From positions 41,915,278 to 41,979,277 of the forward strand of contig NW_026262701.1 of the NCBI RefSeq assembly GCF_021869535.1: a stretch of 64,000 nt of DNA, read 5' to 3'. The notes beneath the pieces were generated by a model, which did not search any database, was not told the DNA's origin, and saw only the letters and a list, made by a program, of their open reading frames with translations. This document shows, piece after piece, positions 35,312 to 45,911 of this stretch (its first letter is position 1; each line of letters opens with the position of its first letter). Both the position numbers and the translations under genes were made by a program. The stretch comes from Mytilus californianus (taxonomy: Eukaryota; Mollusca; Bivalvia; Mytilida; Mytilidae).

Positions 35312-37454
35312 CTGAAATTAGGAGTATATACATCATAACATCTCATGGTTCTTGATTTCCTTTTCTATCAATCAATAAATTATCCTGCCAATATGAAATC
35401 CTTCAAATCAGTTACAGTTATCTCTCTTCTCTTACAACAAGTGACATCAAATGTTAAAGGATGTTCTAGTATAGAGCTTGCAGGTTGGCTGTGGATGCCT
35501 TATGTTCTAACTAGCTGCTTTATTTAATCGACTTATGTATGCATAAAATATGTAAAAGCATTTGTATGTCTGGAAACTAATAAAGATGTGACATTGAACC
35601 ATAATTGTTTCACCAAATCAGACACTGTCAATATTTAACATCAGTATTGTCAGACTTCAAAGAAATTTCTTTATTTCTATACAATTTTACCAACTCATTC
35701 AATCCTTATAACAGAGTTAAATTATAATGATTCTAATAAGCGAAATAGACTTTGTTTTGACGGCTGTAAGACATAGTTATATTTAACTGAATTTATGAGT
35801 AAACACCCCTTCTTAGGGCTATTCCATTAAAAAGGAGGTACTAGGGTCAGAAGGCAATTTTTAAGTACCCCCATGACCAAGAGGAATGTACCATGAATCT
35901 TAACACCAACCAACAGGAAGTCGTTTCATGATAATACAAGAACCAACTGGAATATATCTTAACTTATTTTTTACTGGCCCTTCAAAATTGAGAAGAAATT
36001 ACCTCTTGGAATTGTAGATATATGTATACTCTATAAAAACATCTACATGTAATATCAACATTTATTAATGATCAATGAAATGTGACAGTATGATTTCATT
36101 GGATTTTGACATGAAAATTTGTGAACTAAAAGTTAAATTGAGTTTCTGTATAAAATATTTCATTCTTTTTCTTTCTATTCCATATATCTTTTGGTTTTCA
36201 ATTCTAGTGTTTATATTTAATCATCATAGATGTATTTTGTCACCTTCCTGGAATTATTATTTTTTTTATTGTTTTTGATCGGCAAACCCGGAATTACCCT
36301 TATCCGACCCCGGAATCTGATTCGGTATTGTAATCGTCTTCATTTCCGGTTTTTGGCATCCATTGTTTTTCAATGTTCTTTTGTCAGTCAGATACGATTT
36401 TACTCGTATTTACACATTACTTGTTGGCGATTTTCAGTATAAAGCTAGCGGTTGAACAAAATGAGCATCGCTGTCATGAATAATAAAGATAAAAATAAAT
36501 TTTGAGATCGTTTGAAAATTTTGGTCCCAAACTGAAAATTGGGAAAAATGTAGTTGTAGGGTATTTGCCATTGCCAATAGGAATGGGTCCGGTATTTGGA
36601 CCCTGTGGAATACTAGAAAAATCCCTGGAGGGGTATACGATCTCAATAGTAATATGGCTTTAAAATGACCATACTGGTGGTTAAAAAGGTCGGCAAAGTT
36701 TATTTTTATTTTCTTTCAAATCGAAGGTCCGTCGGGCCTTGCTAGTAACCAAAACGAAAGTCCGATTGCAATAGTGGTAGGTCGGGGACCTCGGATAATT
36801 TGAACCTCCGAATATTATTTTCGAATTTGACATCCTTCGTCATGTGCTTGTCATTAAAGGGAAGTAACTCTTGCACTTCCGGAACTGGTACCAAAGGTAG
36901 AACACAACGTTGCGCCTGCCAATATCACGATATGAGCAGGAGACAAAAACAATCGGTTATATAAGTCCTTGCAAAAAACAAATAATAATAAATAACGAAA
37001 AATAACACAATGAAACCGACAGTCATGAAAACTGACTGTCAAAGAAGACCAACAACCAACAATACTTAGTTTCTCTAAACACCAAGGGCCACTGGCCATA
37101 AACGCTTCAACACATCAACAACCAACAGGATTTTTTATAATTGCCGTCCGACACTGGTACATTCTTTTTAATGGAATAGCCCTTATTAAGTTGAAAAACT
37201 GTATATCTATTGTAATTTTCAATATATATATACACATTACTCATTTTTTTTGTATGTTAAATTACTAAAAAAGAAAGTATAATGGCTGTGGTGGAATATT
37301 GGAAGTCCTTTCATACACTTCCAAATACATCTTAGTTATAAATAGACATGCTAGATTTGATTTTCATATCTATAATTGTAATTTTAATTTCTAGGGAGAA
37401 AAGATGAAAAATTCCAATAAAATGGTAATTAGAAACATGAATATAAATACATAC
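35312..37454 (-). other. NCOA5: Intron carrying a PIF/Harbinger-like element
   Basis: Most of this 2.1-kb intron is the TIR element at 35816-37182. The flanking sequence is AT-rich with no exon. Confidence 0.6.
35816..37182. mobile_element. PIF/Harbinger-like non-autonomous element
   Basis: Perfect 19-base inverted ends gggctattccattaaaaag (35816-35834) and its complement (37164-37182) are flanked by TTA on both sides (35813-35815 and 37183-37185). A GGG-starting TIR with a three-base TTA target duplication is the PIF/Harbinger signature. No transposase or Myb-like ORF is visible in 1367 bases. The minus-strand frame at 36854-37099 is not recognisable. Confidence 0.8.
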
Positions 37455-37601
37455 ATAAGAGCACTATTCAGTATAATAATTGAGCAGTCTAGTGGTGGAG
37501 GAGGCTTTCTCACAGCAGGAACTTCATAAGCTGGGTCTCTGTAATATGGATCCCTGTAGGGGTCAGCATATGGATCCCTTCTTGGTGGTGGTGGTGGGTA
37601 T
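37455..37601 (-). CDS. NCOA5: NCOA5-like exon, last of the RYPPPP exon series
   Basis: 147 bases, acceptor tatataatagcag, donor CTTAT|gtatgt, phase 2 in and out; residues about 340-388. It begins RYPPPPPRRDPYADPYRDPY and ends with PPPPLDCSIIILN, where the anticodon-binding-like domain starts. The following ATG codon is split with the next exon. The RDPY-rich part corresponds to the Arg/Asp-rich region of vertebrate NCOA5. Confidence 0.93.
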
Positions 37602-38027
37602 CTGCTATTATATACACAAAGTAGCATTAAAACGATTCAAATAAAAAAAAAATCTATTGAGAACTAGTCATCCATTGTTTTTATAACTGTTTACCTTTGG
37701 TTTTTAAAGTGTCGATAATACAAAAGTTTTATTTTGTGAAGATATTTGAACTGTTTATTCAAATAAAACTACACTGCAGATTACAGTGTAAAAGAAGCAC
37801 AATAAGATGTTTATTTACTCCCTATAAAAAGGATTTTTGGTTGTATCTGTAAATCCAAGTATTTTCTAAAGTGCTAAACACTTGCTTCCTTTCGTCAGTC
37901 ATTTTTCTTTTCTATGCTAACTTTAATTATAAAGAAAAAAACACCTGAAATTTTTAACATTAAAATATTGTCTCTCTTACTGCATCGTTTTTGCTGGTTA
38001 TCAAATAATTTCAATGTGCAAAAGTAC

Positions 38028-38126
38028 CTGTATGGATCATCTCGATATCTGTCATAATATGGATCATCTGGGAGTGGTGGTCTCCTGTAAGGGTCAGCAT
38101 AGGGATCATCTCTCCTGTAAATATCA
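38028..38126 (-). CDS. NCOA5: NCOA5-like RDPY-rich exon
   Basis: 99 bases, acceptor gtttttatctag, donor ACAG|gtactt, phase 2 in and out; residues about 307-339. It encodes RDIYRRDDPYADPYRRPP followed by LPDDPYYDRYRDDPY. It is low-complexity and probably disordered. It lacks the RYPPPP opening of its four sister exons. Confidence 0.9.
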
Positions 38127-38580
38127 CTAGATAAAAACAAGAAAACTACCACATTACAACACAAAAAAAAAATTTTCTTATTCCTTTTGATTCCTCCGCT
38201 TAGCTGCTCATTTGGCCAAAACTAAAATATAACATTAGAAGATGGATCAGTCAGATCATCAGATCAAAATTTTTGATAACTTTCATCTTTCAAATACATG
38301 CAAGTCACTTTATGTTAAACATGGATCTTTAATATATGTCCTTATGACTCCTTAATGTAGTCTTAATAATTTCAAATACATGATGTTTACAGCATAGCTT
38401 TTGAAAATAATCCTCATATATTTGATGAAATACACGCACCAAAATTATTTCCATTATTCAGTGTAAATATTGTTATTATAATAATGGAGACAACGAAATG
38501 CGGCAAGATAAGTAAAACTGTCCCCTTTACATTAATTCTGATGTTGAAAGATAAGAATCAGTTCTAATAACTTGACATAC

Positions 38581-38679
38581 CGTGGAGGGGGTGGGTCCCT
38601 GTAGGGATCTCTGTATCTATCATCGTATGGATCTGCTCTCAGTGGGGATCTCTCTCTTCCTTCAGGGGGTGGAGGATAT
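38581..38679 (-). CDS. NCOA5: NCOA5-like RYPPPP exon
   Basis: 99 bases, acceptor ggtttttacag, donor CCACG|gtatgt, phase 2 in and out; residues about 274-306. It opens RYPPPPEGRERSPLRADPY and ends RDPYRDPPPP. Confidence 0.9.
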
Positions 38680-39058
38680 CTGTAAAAACCAAAATAATAT
38701 TACCATGGATTGAAGAATATCATCTTCCCAATGGTCCAAATACTTTTATATCCAACAAAATGAGGGATAATTATTCACTTTTTCATACTTTCTTATTGTA
38801 ATTTTTTTTGGCGAACATTTATATTTATTGAAGGTCTTTTTTTATCTTAGAAAGTAGAGATATTAATTTCATATAAATCACAAATATTTTTATACTTTTG
38901 AGATATATCTTACAAATTGTTAAAATGACAGTTGTTTCTATGCATTTTATTGAAATTTTACAAATAGCATCATCTATGTATACAAATCAATTCTATGCAT
39001 CCCTCATTTTAAAGATGGATATAACTTTTGTAAAGAATGAAAACTGATCAAAACTTGC

Positions 39059-39109
39059 CTGTCTCTATCTCTATCAGATGAGCCAGACCTGGCTGGTGGA
39101 GGTGGATAT
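39059..39109 (-). CDS. NCOA5: NCOA5-like RYPPPP exon with GC donor
   Basis: 51 bases, acceptor ttgtctattcag, phase 2 in and out; residues about 257-273 (RYPPPPARSGSSDRDRD). The donor reads GACAG|gcaagt, a non-canonical GC-AG intron with an otherwise perfect donor consensus. No GT alternative preserves the pattern. Confidence 0.85.
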
Positions 39110-39786
39110 CTGAATAGACAATTTTATCACAATTACAACAAGAGATGTACCTTGCTTTTAATTTATGCAGAGCAGTACCATTCTCCAGAAAAATCTCATC
39201 AATACATTCATAAAGAAAATTTCTGACTAGTAAAAATGTATAAAGCTACATTTTTAACTGAATTTTTTTTTCAATCTGTACTTTTATACCATTGGATATT
39301 ATTTTCTAATGCAAACAAGATAATGGATAAACATTGCATCCTTTAACAATCTCAATTTTATGATTGGGTTATTTATATTTTATGCAAAATGAAGGTTACC
39401 GTTTCACAAGAAAAAGAAATAGCATGATTTATTGCAAATAATTTTTAAGGATGTCATTTTAACAGGTACAAGTGAAGACGGGAAATCTGAGTATAATAAA
39501 GTTAGACCACAGAAGTATTTTTTAACATGGAACAGGACTTTGAATTCATATACTTTGTAAATAAGCTCGATTTTTAAAGGCCTTACTGTTTTCACATTTT
39601 TTTTCTACAAACCACATAAAATAACCATTTCTGCTAATTTTTTTCTTATTTAACTCTAAAAAAAAGTTCCAAATACTAAATTTGTGTTGCAATTTGTGAT
39701 TTTTTTCTCTCTCTCTCAAAAGTTGCTTTATATCATTCTGTTACAAAATAATTAACTAATTTGATAAAGATATAATTGAAACTTAC

Positions 39787-39855
39787 CTTTCTCTAGACAT
39801 GGTAGACCTTTCTCTATCGTCTATTGCTGGTCTGCTTTGTGGAGGAGGTGGATAT
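39787..39855 (-). CDS. NCOA5: NCOA5-like RYPPPP exon, first of the series
   Basis: 69 bases, acceptor aattgtcaatttag, donor AAAG|gtaagt, phase 2 in and out; residues about 234-256 (RYPPPPQSRPAIDDRERSTM, then SRE). It shares the opening atatccacctcc with its sisters, which suggests exon duplication. Confidence 0.9.
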
Positions 39856-40289
39856 CTAAATTGACAATTTCATTTGCATTATAATTCAACCAATAGTTTT
39901 TTTCTGGAAGGTAAGTAATTAATGAGTCAATAAAGAACATCTAGACATTGTTCCTTTTTAAAGGAGTAGAATTTCTTACATACATGGACTAAGTACAACA
40001 GGTTACAGGTGACAGCTATACACCTGATTCATAACTTTAATTAACATAAACAAATGTTTTCTAAATTAAAAATTGACATAAAAAAATCAAAAGATTTGAG
40101 ATCTGAAGGCTGGACACATGCATTGTGATCTTATTTAAGAAGTAAAACTTTCATGAGGTTATTGCTTTCAACTGAATGTAAAACAGTATGAATACATTCT
40201 TTATTCTGTAAAATTAGTATTTAGGACCAATGTATTTGACTAGTTGTCAAATCTACCCCGTACCAAGTTCACACACTACTAGCTCAAAA

Positions 40290-41157
40290 TAAAATGCTCC
40301 GCAGGGCGCAGCTTGATACGACCGCAGAGGTCAAACCCTGAACAGTTGGGGGAAGTATGGACACAACATTCAAGCTTGATACAGCTTTGCATTTGGATTG
40401 TGATTAAATATTTGACACAGCATAGGTTTCTAACACAGAATGAATGTGGTCTAAGAACTTAAAAATTTTAAATTGGACATTCACCTATTATGGTCCAATA
40501 TCCAAAATCTAAATACATGGTTAGATTCAGCATATCAAAGAACTCCAAGAATTCAATTTTTGATGAAATCAAACAAAGTTTAATTTTGGACCCTTTTGAC
40601 CTCAATGTGGACAAAAAGTTGATAACGGGGCCCACCAATCAAAAATCTAAATACATGGTTAGATTCAGCATATCAAAGAACCCCATATATTCAATTTTTG
40701 TTGAAATCAAACAAAGTTTAATTTTGGACCCCGATTTGGACCAACTTGAAAACTGGGCCCATAATCAAAAATCTAAATACATGTTTAGATTCAGCATATC
40801 AAAGAACCCTAAGAATTCAATTTTTGTTAAAATCAAACTAAGTTTAATTTTGGACCCTTTGGACCTTAATGTAGACCAATTTGAAAACGGAACCAAAAAT
40901 TAAGAATCTAAATACACAGTTAGATTCGGCATATCAAAGAACCCCAATAATTCAATTTTTGATGAAATCAAACAAAGTTTAATTTTGGACCCTTTTGACC
41001 TCAATGTGGACAAAGTTGATAACGGGGCCCAAAAATCAAAATACATGGTTAGATTCATCGTATCAAAGAACCCCATATATTCAATTTTTGTTGAAATCAA
41101 ACAAAGTTTAATTTTGGACTCCGATTTGGACCAACTTGAAAACTGGGCCCATAATCA
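40290..41157 (+). mobile_element. Composite repeat A, copy with head and array
   Basis: The head module at 40290-40442 (a shortened gctccgcagggcgcagc variant) is followed by about five tandem units like those at 0.6-2.1 kb (gcatatcaaagaacccca, tttaattttggaccc). The array stops at cccataatcaa, and the next head begins at once. Confidence 0.8.
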
Positions 41158-41515
41158 ATAAAATGCTTCGCTGGGGCGCAGCTTGATACGACCGCAGAGG
41201 TCGAACCCTGAACAGTTGGGGCAAGTATGGACACAAAATTCAAGCTTGATACAGCTATGATTTTGGATTGTCATTAAATATTTGACACAGCATAGGTTTC
41301 TGACACAGGATGAATGTGGTGTAAGAATTGGAAAAAATTTAATTTACCTATTATGGTGGAATCTCCATAAACTAAATTGTTTGTTAATTTCAATATATCA
41401 AAGAATATGTAGAATTCAATGTTTGATGTAATGTAATAAAGTTGAAATTTGGACCGTTTTTGTTCAATGTGGACCAATTTGGTAACATGTATAAATAATC
41501 AAAAATCTAAATACA
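41158..41515 (+). mobile_element. Composite repeat A, second head with degenerate core
   Basis: The head module at 41158-41310 abuts the previous array. It is followed by strongly diverged units (aatatatcaaagaatatg, gttgaaatttggaccg) up to aaaaatctaaatacatgg. The head-array-head-array order suggests tandem duplication or insertion into a preferred site. Confidence 0.7.
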
Positions 41516-41573
41516 TGGAAGCCCATTTAAATACATCATAAAGGTATTAAAATAGAAAGTGACATCATAGTCA

Positions 41574-42516
41574 CAGTCTTCGAAATTAGCCACAAGTCCG
41601 ACGGTCCTGGCCAGTAAAATCGGCCGCGGACTTGTCAAATTTGTTGTTCAAAAGTCCGACTGGGCTTGTAGATTTTTTCGGTAGTTGGTACGCTCTTTGC
41701 GTCTTTGGTAATTAGTGATACCAATAAATCGGTTTCTATTTTGCGCTTTTTCACATGAATTAAACGTATTGCGATTAATACTGGATCGAGACATTGTATG
41801 AAATGACAGATCATTGGTTTCCTTCCCCCTAACTTATATTCCCAAAATGTTTCTTCGGCAATGTACTGGCGGAGCTCGTCCGGGGAAGCCGTTTTAGCCC
41901 CCCGCCGATGAAAATGTAAGGAAGAGAAAGTACGACGCTACACGGTCGCGTCAGTTCCTTTCCAGTTGGTAAGAAGGAAGTCCGTGGTTGATGTATGAGT
42001 TGAAAAACAAAATGTTCTGTTCATGTTGCACAGAATATAAAATGGATTCACAGTTTGTGACCCCAGGTAGTGATAACTTTAAACTGGATACTATTAAAAT
42101 TCACGAGAAGAATAAGAGTCACAAATTTATTGCTCTAAATATGAGAAGCCTGCAGCTGAACCATCAGAGGCTGAAAAATGTTACAGCATTCTAGAGAAGG
42201 CACCTTCTTTCTAAATTTTTAAGAGAATAAAATTATTATAACAGCTACTTTTTACTCCAATTGTCAATGTTATTCCTATTAAATTTATCTTCAAAACATG
42301 ACACTCAAAGCTCTCAGAATGCAGGATTATGCATCTAATTTTTCAAATTTTTCTGGGGGGCATGCCCCCAGACCCTCCTAGCTGGTTCACAGCGCTTCGC
42401 GCTGCTAAGCGGTGATAATAATTTGGGTGTCTTGTAGAATTTTCTGGGGACTTGTAAAAATTTATGAACCACAAGTCCTACTGACTTGTAGGTTGAAAAG
42501 TTAAGTGTGAAGACTG
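41574..42516 (+). mobile_element. hAT-like element inserted in the tandem array
   Basis: Ends cagtcttc and gaagactg are perfect inverted repeats, flanked by tagtca (41568-41573 and 42517-42522). Neighbouring array units show the empty site gacatcatagtcatggct, so the insertion and a six-base duplication can be read directly. (A nine-base TIR with four-base TSD is an alternative parse.) Inside are a TTF-type zinc finger remnant (about 41955-42170) and a GC-rich subterminal block with a hairpin at 42390-42404. No complete transposase, so non-autonomous. Confidence 0.8.
41970..42194 (+). pseudogene. hAT transposase TTF-type zinc finger fragment
   Basis: The frame reads WLMYELKNKMFCSCCTEYK, then VTPGSDNFKLDTIKIHEKN and KSHKF. 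The W-L-x-Y start, C-x-x-C pair, G-x-x-NFK and H-x-x-x-x-x-H spacing are the pattern of the TTF/ZNF862-like finger at the N-terminus of many hAT transposases. A stop follows within 30 residues and one precedes it, so this is a remnant. Confidence 0.6.
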
Positions 42517-43324
42517 TAGTCATGGCTAAAAATAAACAAAAATCCTTAATCAGCAACATTTAAAGTAATATCTAAAAATAAAATTCCTTTGTAACCATAA
42601 AAGCCCATTTAAATACATCATAAAGATATTAAAATAGAAAATGACATCATAGTCATGGCTAAACATAGCAAAAAACCCTTAATCAGCATCATTTAACAGT
42701 AATATCTAAAAATGGAAATTACATCATAAAGGTATTAAAATAGAAAATGACATCATAGTCATGGCTAAAAATAAACAAAATCCTTAATCAGCATCAGCAA
42801 CATTTTATAGTAATATCTAAAAATAAAATTCCTTTGTAACCATAAAAGCCCATTTAAATACATCATAACAGATATTAAAATAGAAAATGACATCATAGTC
42901 ATGGCTAAACATAGCAAAAACCTTAATCAGCATCATTTAACAGTAATATCTAAAAATAAAAATTTCTTTGCAACCATAAAAGTAAAATAGAAAATGACAT
43001 CATAATCATAGCTAAAAATAAACAAAAAGTTTTTTTATTGGCAAATTTTAAATGGAGTTTATTATACTAAAACAATAAATTTGCAACCATAAACATGATA
43101 AAACCCCATTTAAACACATCATAAAAGTATTAAATAATTCAACTACATCATAAGGCTATAAAAATAGAAAATGACTTCATAGTCAAGGCTAAAGGTAAAC
43201 AAAAAACCTTCATCAGCAAAATTTTATATTGGCAAATTTCCAATGAAGTTTATTACACTAAAATTGTTGGCAAATTTCCAATGCATTTATTAACAATAAA
43301 GTTATTGGCAAATTTCCAATTTAC

Positions 43325-44365
43325 ATAATTTAAAAGCAGTGTAGATGAGATATTTAAATGAGTTTGAATTACCAACCTTACACTGCTTTTAAATAATGTT
43401 CTTTACTCAATTATTTGTCTATTAAAATGGAAACCCTTGTTTTTTAACCTTTTTTCCCCTTATTCCTTAAACATTAGAGCACACTAAAAAAATCCTTATT
43501 TTCGACCAATATTTGGCCCCTTATTCATAAATGTTTGAGCAATTAACCCCAAAACTCAATTCCTACTTTCTCTTCGTGATAAAAAATAACTAACTTAAAA
43601 TGTAAATTTTAAACAAAAAAAAAAGGAAAAAAAAAAATTACCCCTTTTTTGACCCCCGCCCCCCTTATGATTCATCACCCCCACCCCCCTTTCCCCCCAA
43701 ACCAAGCTAAATAACAGCCTTGCCTTTGTGGTATGGTACCTTGTAATACAATTTTAGAGAGATCCATACACTTGAACACAAGTTATTGTCTAGAAACTAA
43801 AAAATACTTATTTTAAACCCTTTTTAGGCCCCTTATTACTAAACGTTTTGGGCAATTACCACAACACTCAATTCCAGCTTTCCCTTTGTGAAATGGAACC
43901 TTGTAGTAAAATTTCAGAAAGATCCATACACTTACACACAAGTTATTGTCATGAAACTAGAAAAATGCTTGTTTTTTGCCCCCTTTTGGCCCCTTATTCC
44001 TAAAATTTTGAGGCAATTAACCCCAAAATCAATCCCAGCATTGACCCTTTGTGATATGGAATCTTGTGGTACAATGTCAAAGAGATCCATATGCTAACAC
44101 ACAAGTTATGTCCGGAAGTTACAAAAATGCTTATTTTCGGCCCCTTTTTGGCCCCTAATTCCTTAACTGTTGGTACCATAACCCCCAAAATCAATCCCCA
44201 CCTTCCTATTGTGGTATTGAACCTTATGGTAAAATTTCATAGAGATCCATTCACTTAAACTAAAGTTAGAGTGCGAAAACCATTGTGTATTCGGACGACG
44301 ACGACGAAGCCAACGTCATACCAATATACGACCACAAAAATTTTTTTGCGGTCGTATAAAAACTA
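43325..44365 (+). mobile_element. Composite repeat B, copy 3
   Basis: A hairpin module (taaaagcagtgtagatgaga returning as cttacactgctttta) is followed by a C-rich start (cccccttatgattcatc) and three to four modules with ggccccttattcctaaa, tccctttgtgatatggaa and gagatccatacac. It ends in the gacgacgac run and the atacgaccacaaa / tttgcggtcgtat hairpin plus ataaaa. The same order of modules is seen at 2.58-3.21 kb. Confidence 0.8.
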
Positions 44366-44409
44366 AAGCATAATTGAACCCACAAACTCATGTAAATTTA
44401 AACATATAC

Positions 44410-44518
44410 CTATCTCTGTCGTATCCACCAGGTGTGCTATTAGCTGTTGAACTTGGACTTTGTCTTGTAGGTGCAGGATTTTGTATTCCTTTTCTACCAT
44501 CTAATGCCATTTTAACAT
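44410..44518 (-). CDS. NCOA5: NCOA5-like exon, RRM end and linker
   Basis: 109 bases, acceptor ttctatattgtag, donor GATAG|gtatat, phase 1 in, phase 2 out; residues about 198-233. It begins DVKMALDGRKG, the last strand of the RRM, and continues into a Ser/Pro/Thr-rich linker (QNPAPTRQSPSSTANSTPGG). Confidence 0.92.
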
Positions 44519-45800
44519 CTACAATATAGAACTTTAAATTAACAGATTATAATAATGAAATTTGTAATGACTTATTGATTACTCCTTATTTCACATTTGA
44601 AATCAACATAGTTAAAATCTAAACATTATGTCATAAATGAGGAATTTTTCAAATGACCAAACTGAGGGCAAAAGGCTCTTCCATAAAAATGTCATAATTA
44701 AGGTACAGCCAACTCTCATTGTCTCGAAGTCAGCCTTACCAAAGAAATATTTTGAGATACCCATAGTTCGACTCAAACAAATACTAGAAGTTTGACAAAC
44801 CAAGGGATACAACTCTTGCTTAGCTGGGTAAGGCTAAAATTAATCAAGAAGAATATGGGTAGGGGATCGATATTCTAGTCTAGGATCGATGTATCTGTGT
44901 GTAATGGTATTTTATTATTATAATAAAATTATATGATTGTTCAACATTTATATATTCTTTGTACAGTGACAATTTTTATCCTGTGGTTTTTAGCCGAGAG
45001 AGTAATTTCCAATCGATCTTAGCTAGATTTAAAGTTGACTAAATTCTTCATTCTCATATACAAGAGATTTGTTTAGAAAAATAAGATTTTTTTTCATTTC
45101 TTTTATTTCAATCTTTTTCTGAAAGAGAAAAAAAATACCAAAAAAATTAAAGACGCTGACTGAGTAGTTTTAAGTCCTAATCCCTACTTTATGCACAACG
45201 AAGCTCATTAATGTATGATTACGGTTAATTGTTTTTAAAACATTTTGAATAATTTTTCATAAACTAGAACAATGTATCACTAATTATTTATCATGGTGAT
45301 CAAAGATAATCTTAGATAAACACTAGTGGAAAATATGTCATAAATCAATACAGTGGTCAGTGACCAGAAATTTAATTACAGGTGAACTTTTCAATCCATT
45401 TAAATCCATGAGGTCATGTTTTATCATATGGGTTTTAAATCAAGATGAATAATGCAATTCAAATGCTTTTATTATCCTTTGGGACCATAAATTTGATCAG
45501 AGTCTACCAAAATTTTGACTCATCAGGAGTCAAAATACATATATTTATATGAAACAAAGTTTGGGACCACAGGAAAACTTCAACCTCAACCGAGTTGAAG
45601 ACAACTAGAGTTAACTGTATATGGTGTGAAATTTAACAATTTATAATGTCTTACAAAGTGGGTTTTCAGAAATACTCCTCGGAAATTATGGAAATGTTTC
45701 AACCACTATCTACATGTACATGCTTTTATGGTTCCAACCATCAAAATTACAATAAAAAATTTTATTCACTTTTTAGAAAACCTGTAATTTTCAGTCTTAC
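44519..45800 (-). other. NCOA5: Intron, no other feature seen
   Basis: AT-rich; nothing recognised. Confidence 0.5.
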
Positions 45801-45911
45801 CTAGCTTGCTGCCTTTCAACAGGCCCCCATTTTCGTTCTCTACTGCTTGCAGTGCGTCTTCTTCTTTTTCGTATTGTACAAATGCAAATCCTCTGTCGTG
45901 AAGTGAGAGAC
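45801..45911 (-). CDS. NCOA5: NCOA5-like exon, RNP1 half of the RRM
   Basis: 111 bases, acceptor ttcttgtattttag, donor CTAG|gtaaga, phase 1 in and out; residues about 161-197. DRGFAFVQY fits the RNP1 consensus (RGFAFVQY) exactly. EKEEDALQAVENENGG and LLKGSKL form the second helix and following turn. The overall RRM resembles that of hnRNP C/RALY (KYGKIVG...KGFAFVQY) as I remember it. Confidence 0.94.

Larger units (their letters stand above)
41518..43320. repeat. Tandem array interrupted by a hAT-like element
   Basis: Units carry agcccatttaaatacatcat, tagaaaatgacatcatagtc, atggctaaaaataaacaaaa and cttaatcagca. Copies of the ctaaa-ata motif start near 42525, 42659, 42764, 42903, 43014 and 43187, with alternating longer (about 135) and shorter (about 108) spacings. 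The first partial unit lies at 41518-41567, left of the insertion at 41574-42516. Confidence 0.8.
39856..44409 (-). other. NCOA5: Intron full of composite repeats
   Basis: 4.55 kb. It is mostly composite repeat A (40.29-41.51 kb), a tandem array with a hAT-like insertion (41.52-43.32 kb) and composite repeat B (43.33-44.36 kb). The last of these ends only about 45 bases inside the donor of the exon at 44410-44518. Confidence 0.75.

Noticed and set aside
36854-37099. 81-codon minus-strand open frame
   Set aside because: It lies wholly inside the Harbinger-like element, has no recognisable domain, and is not supported as a gene.
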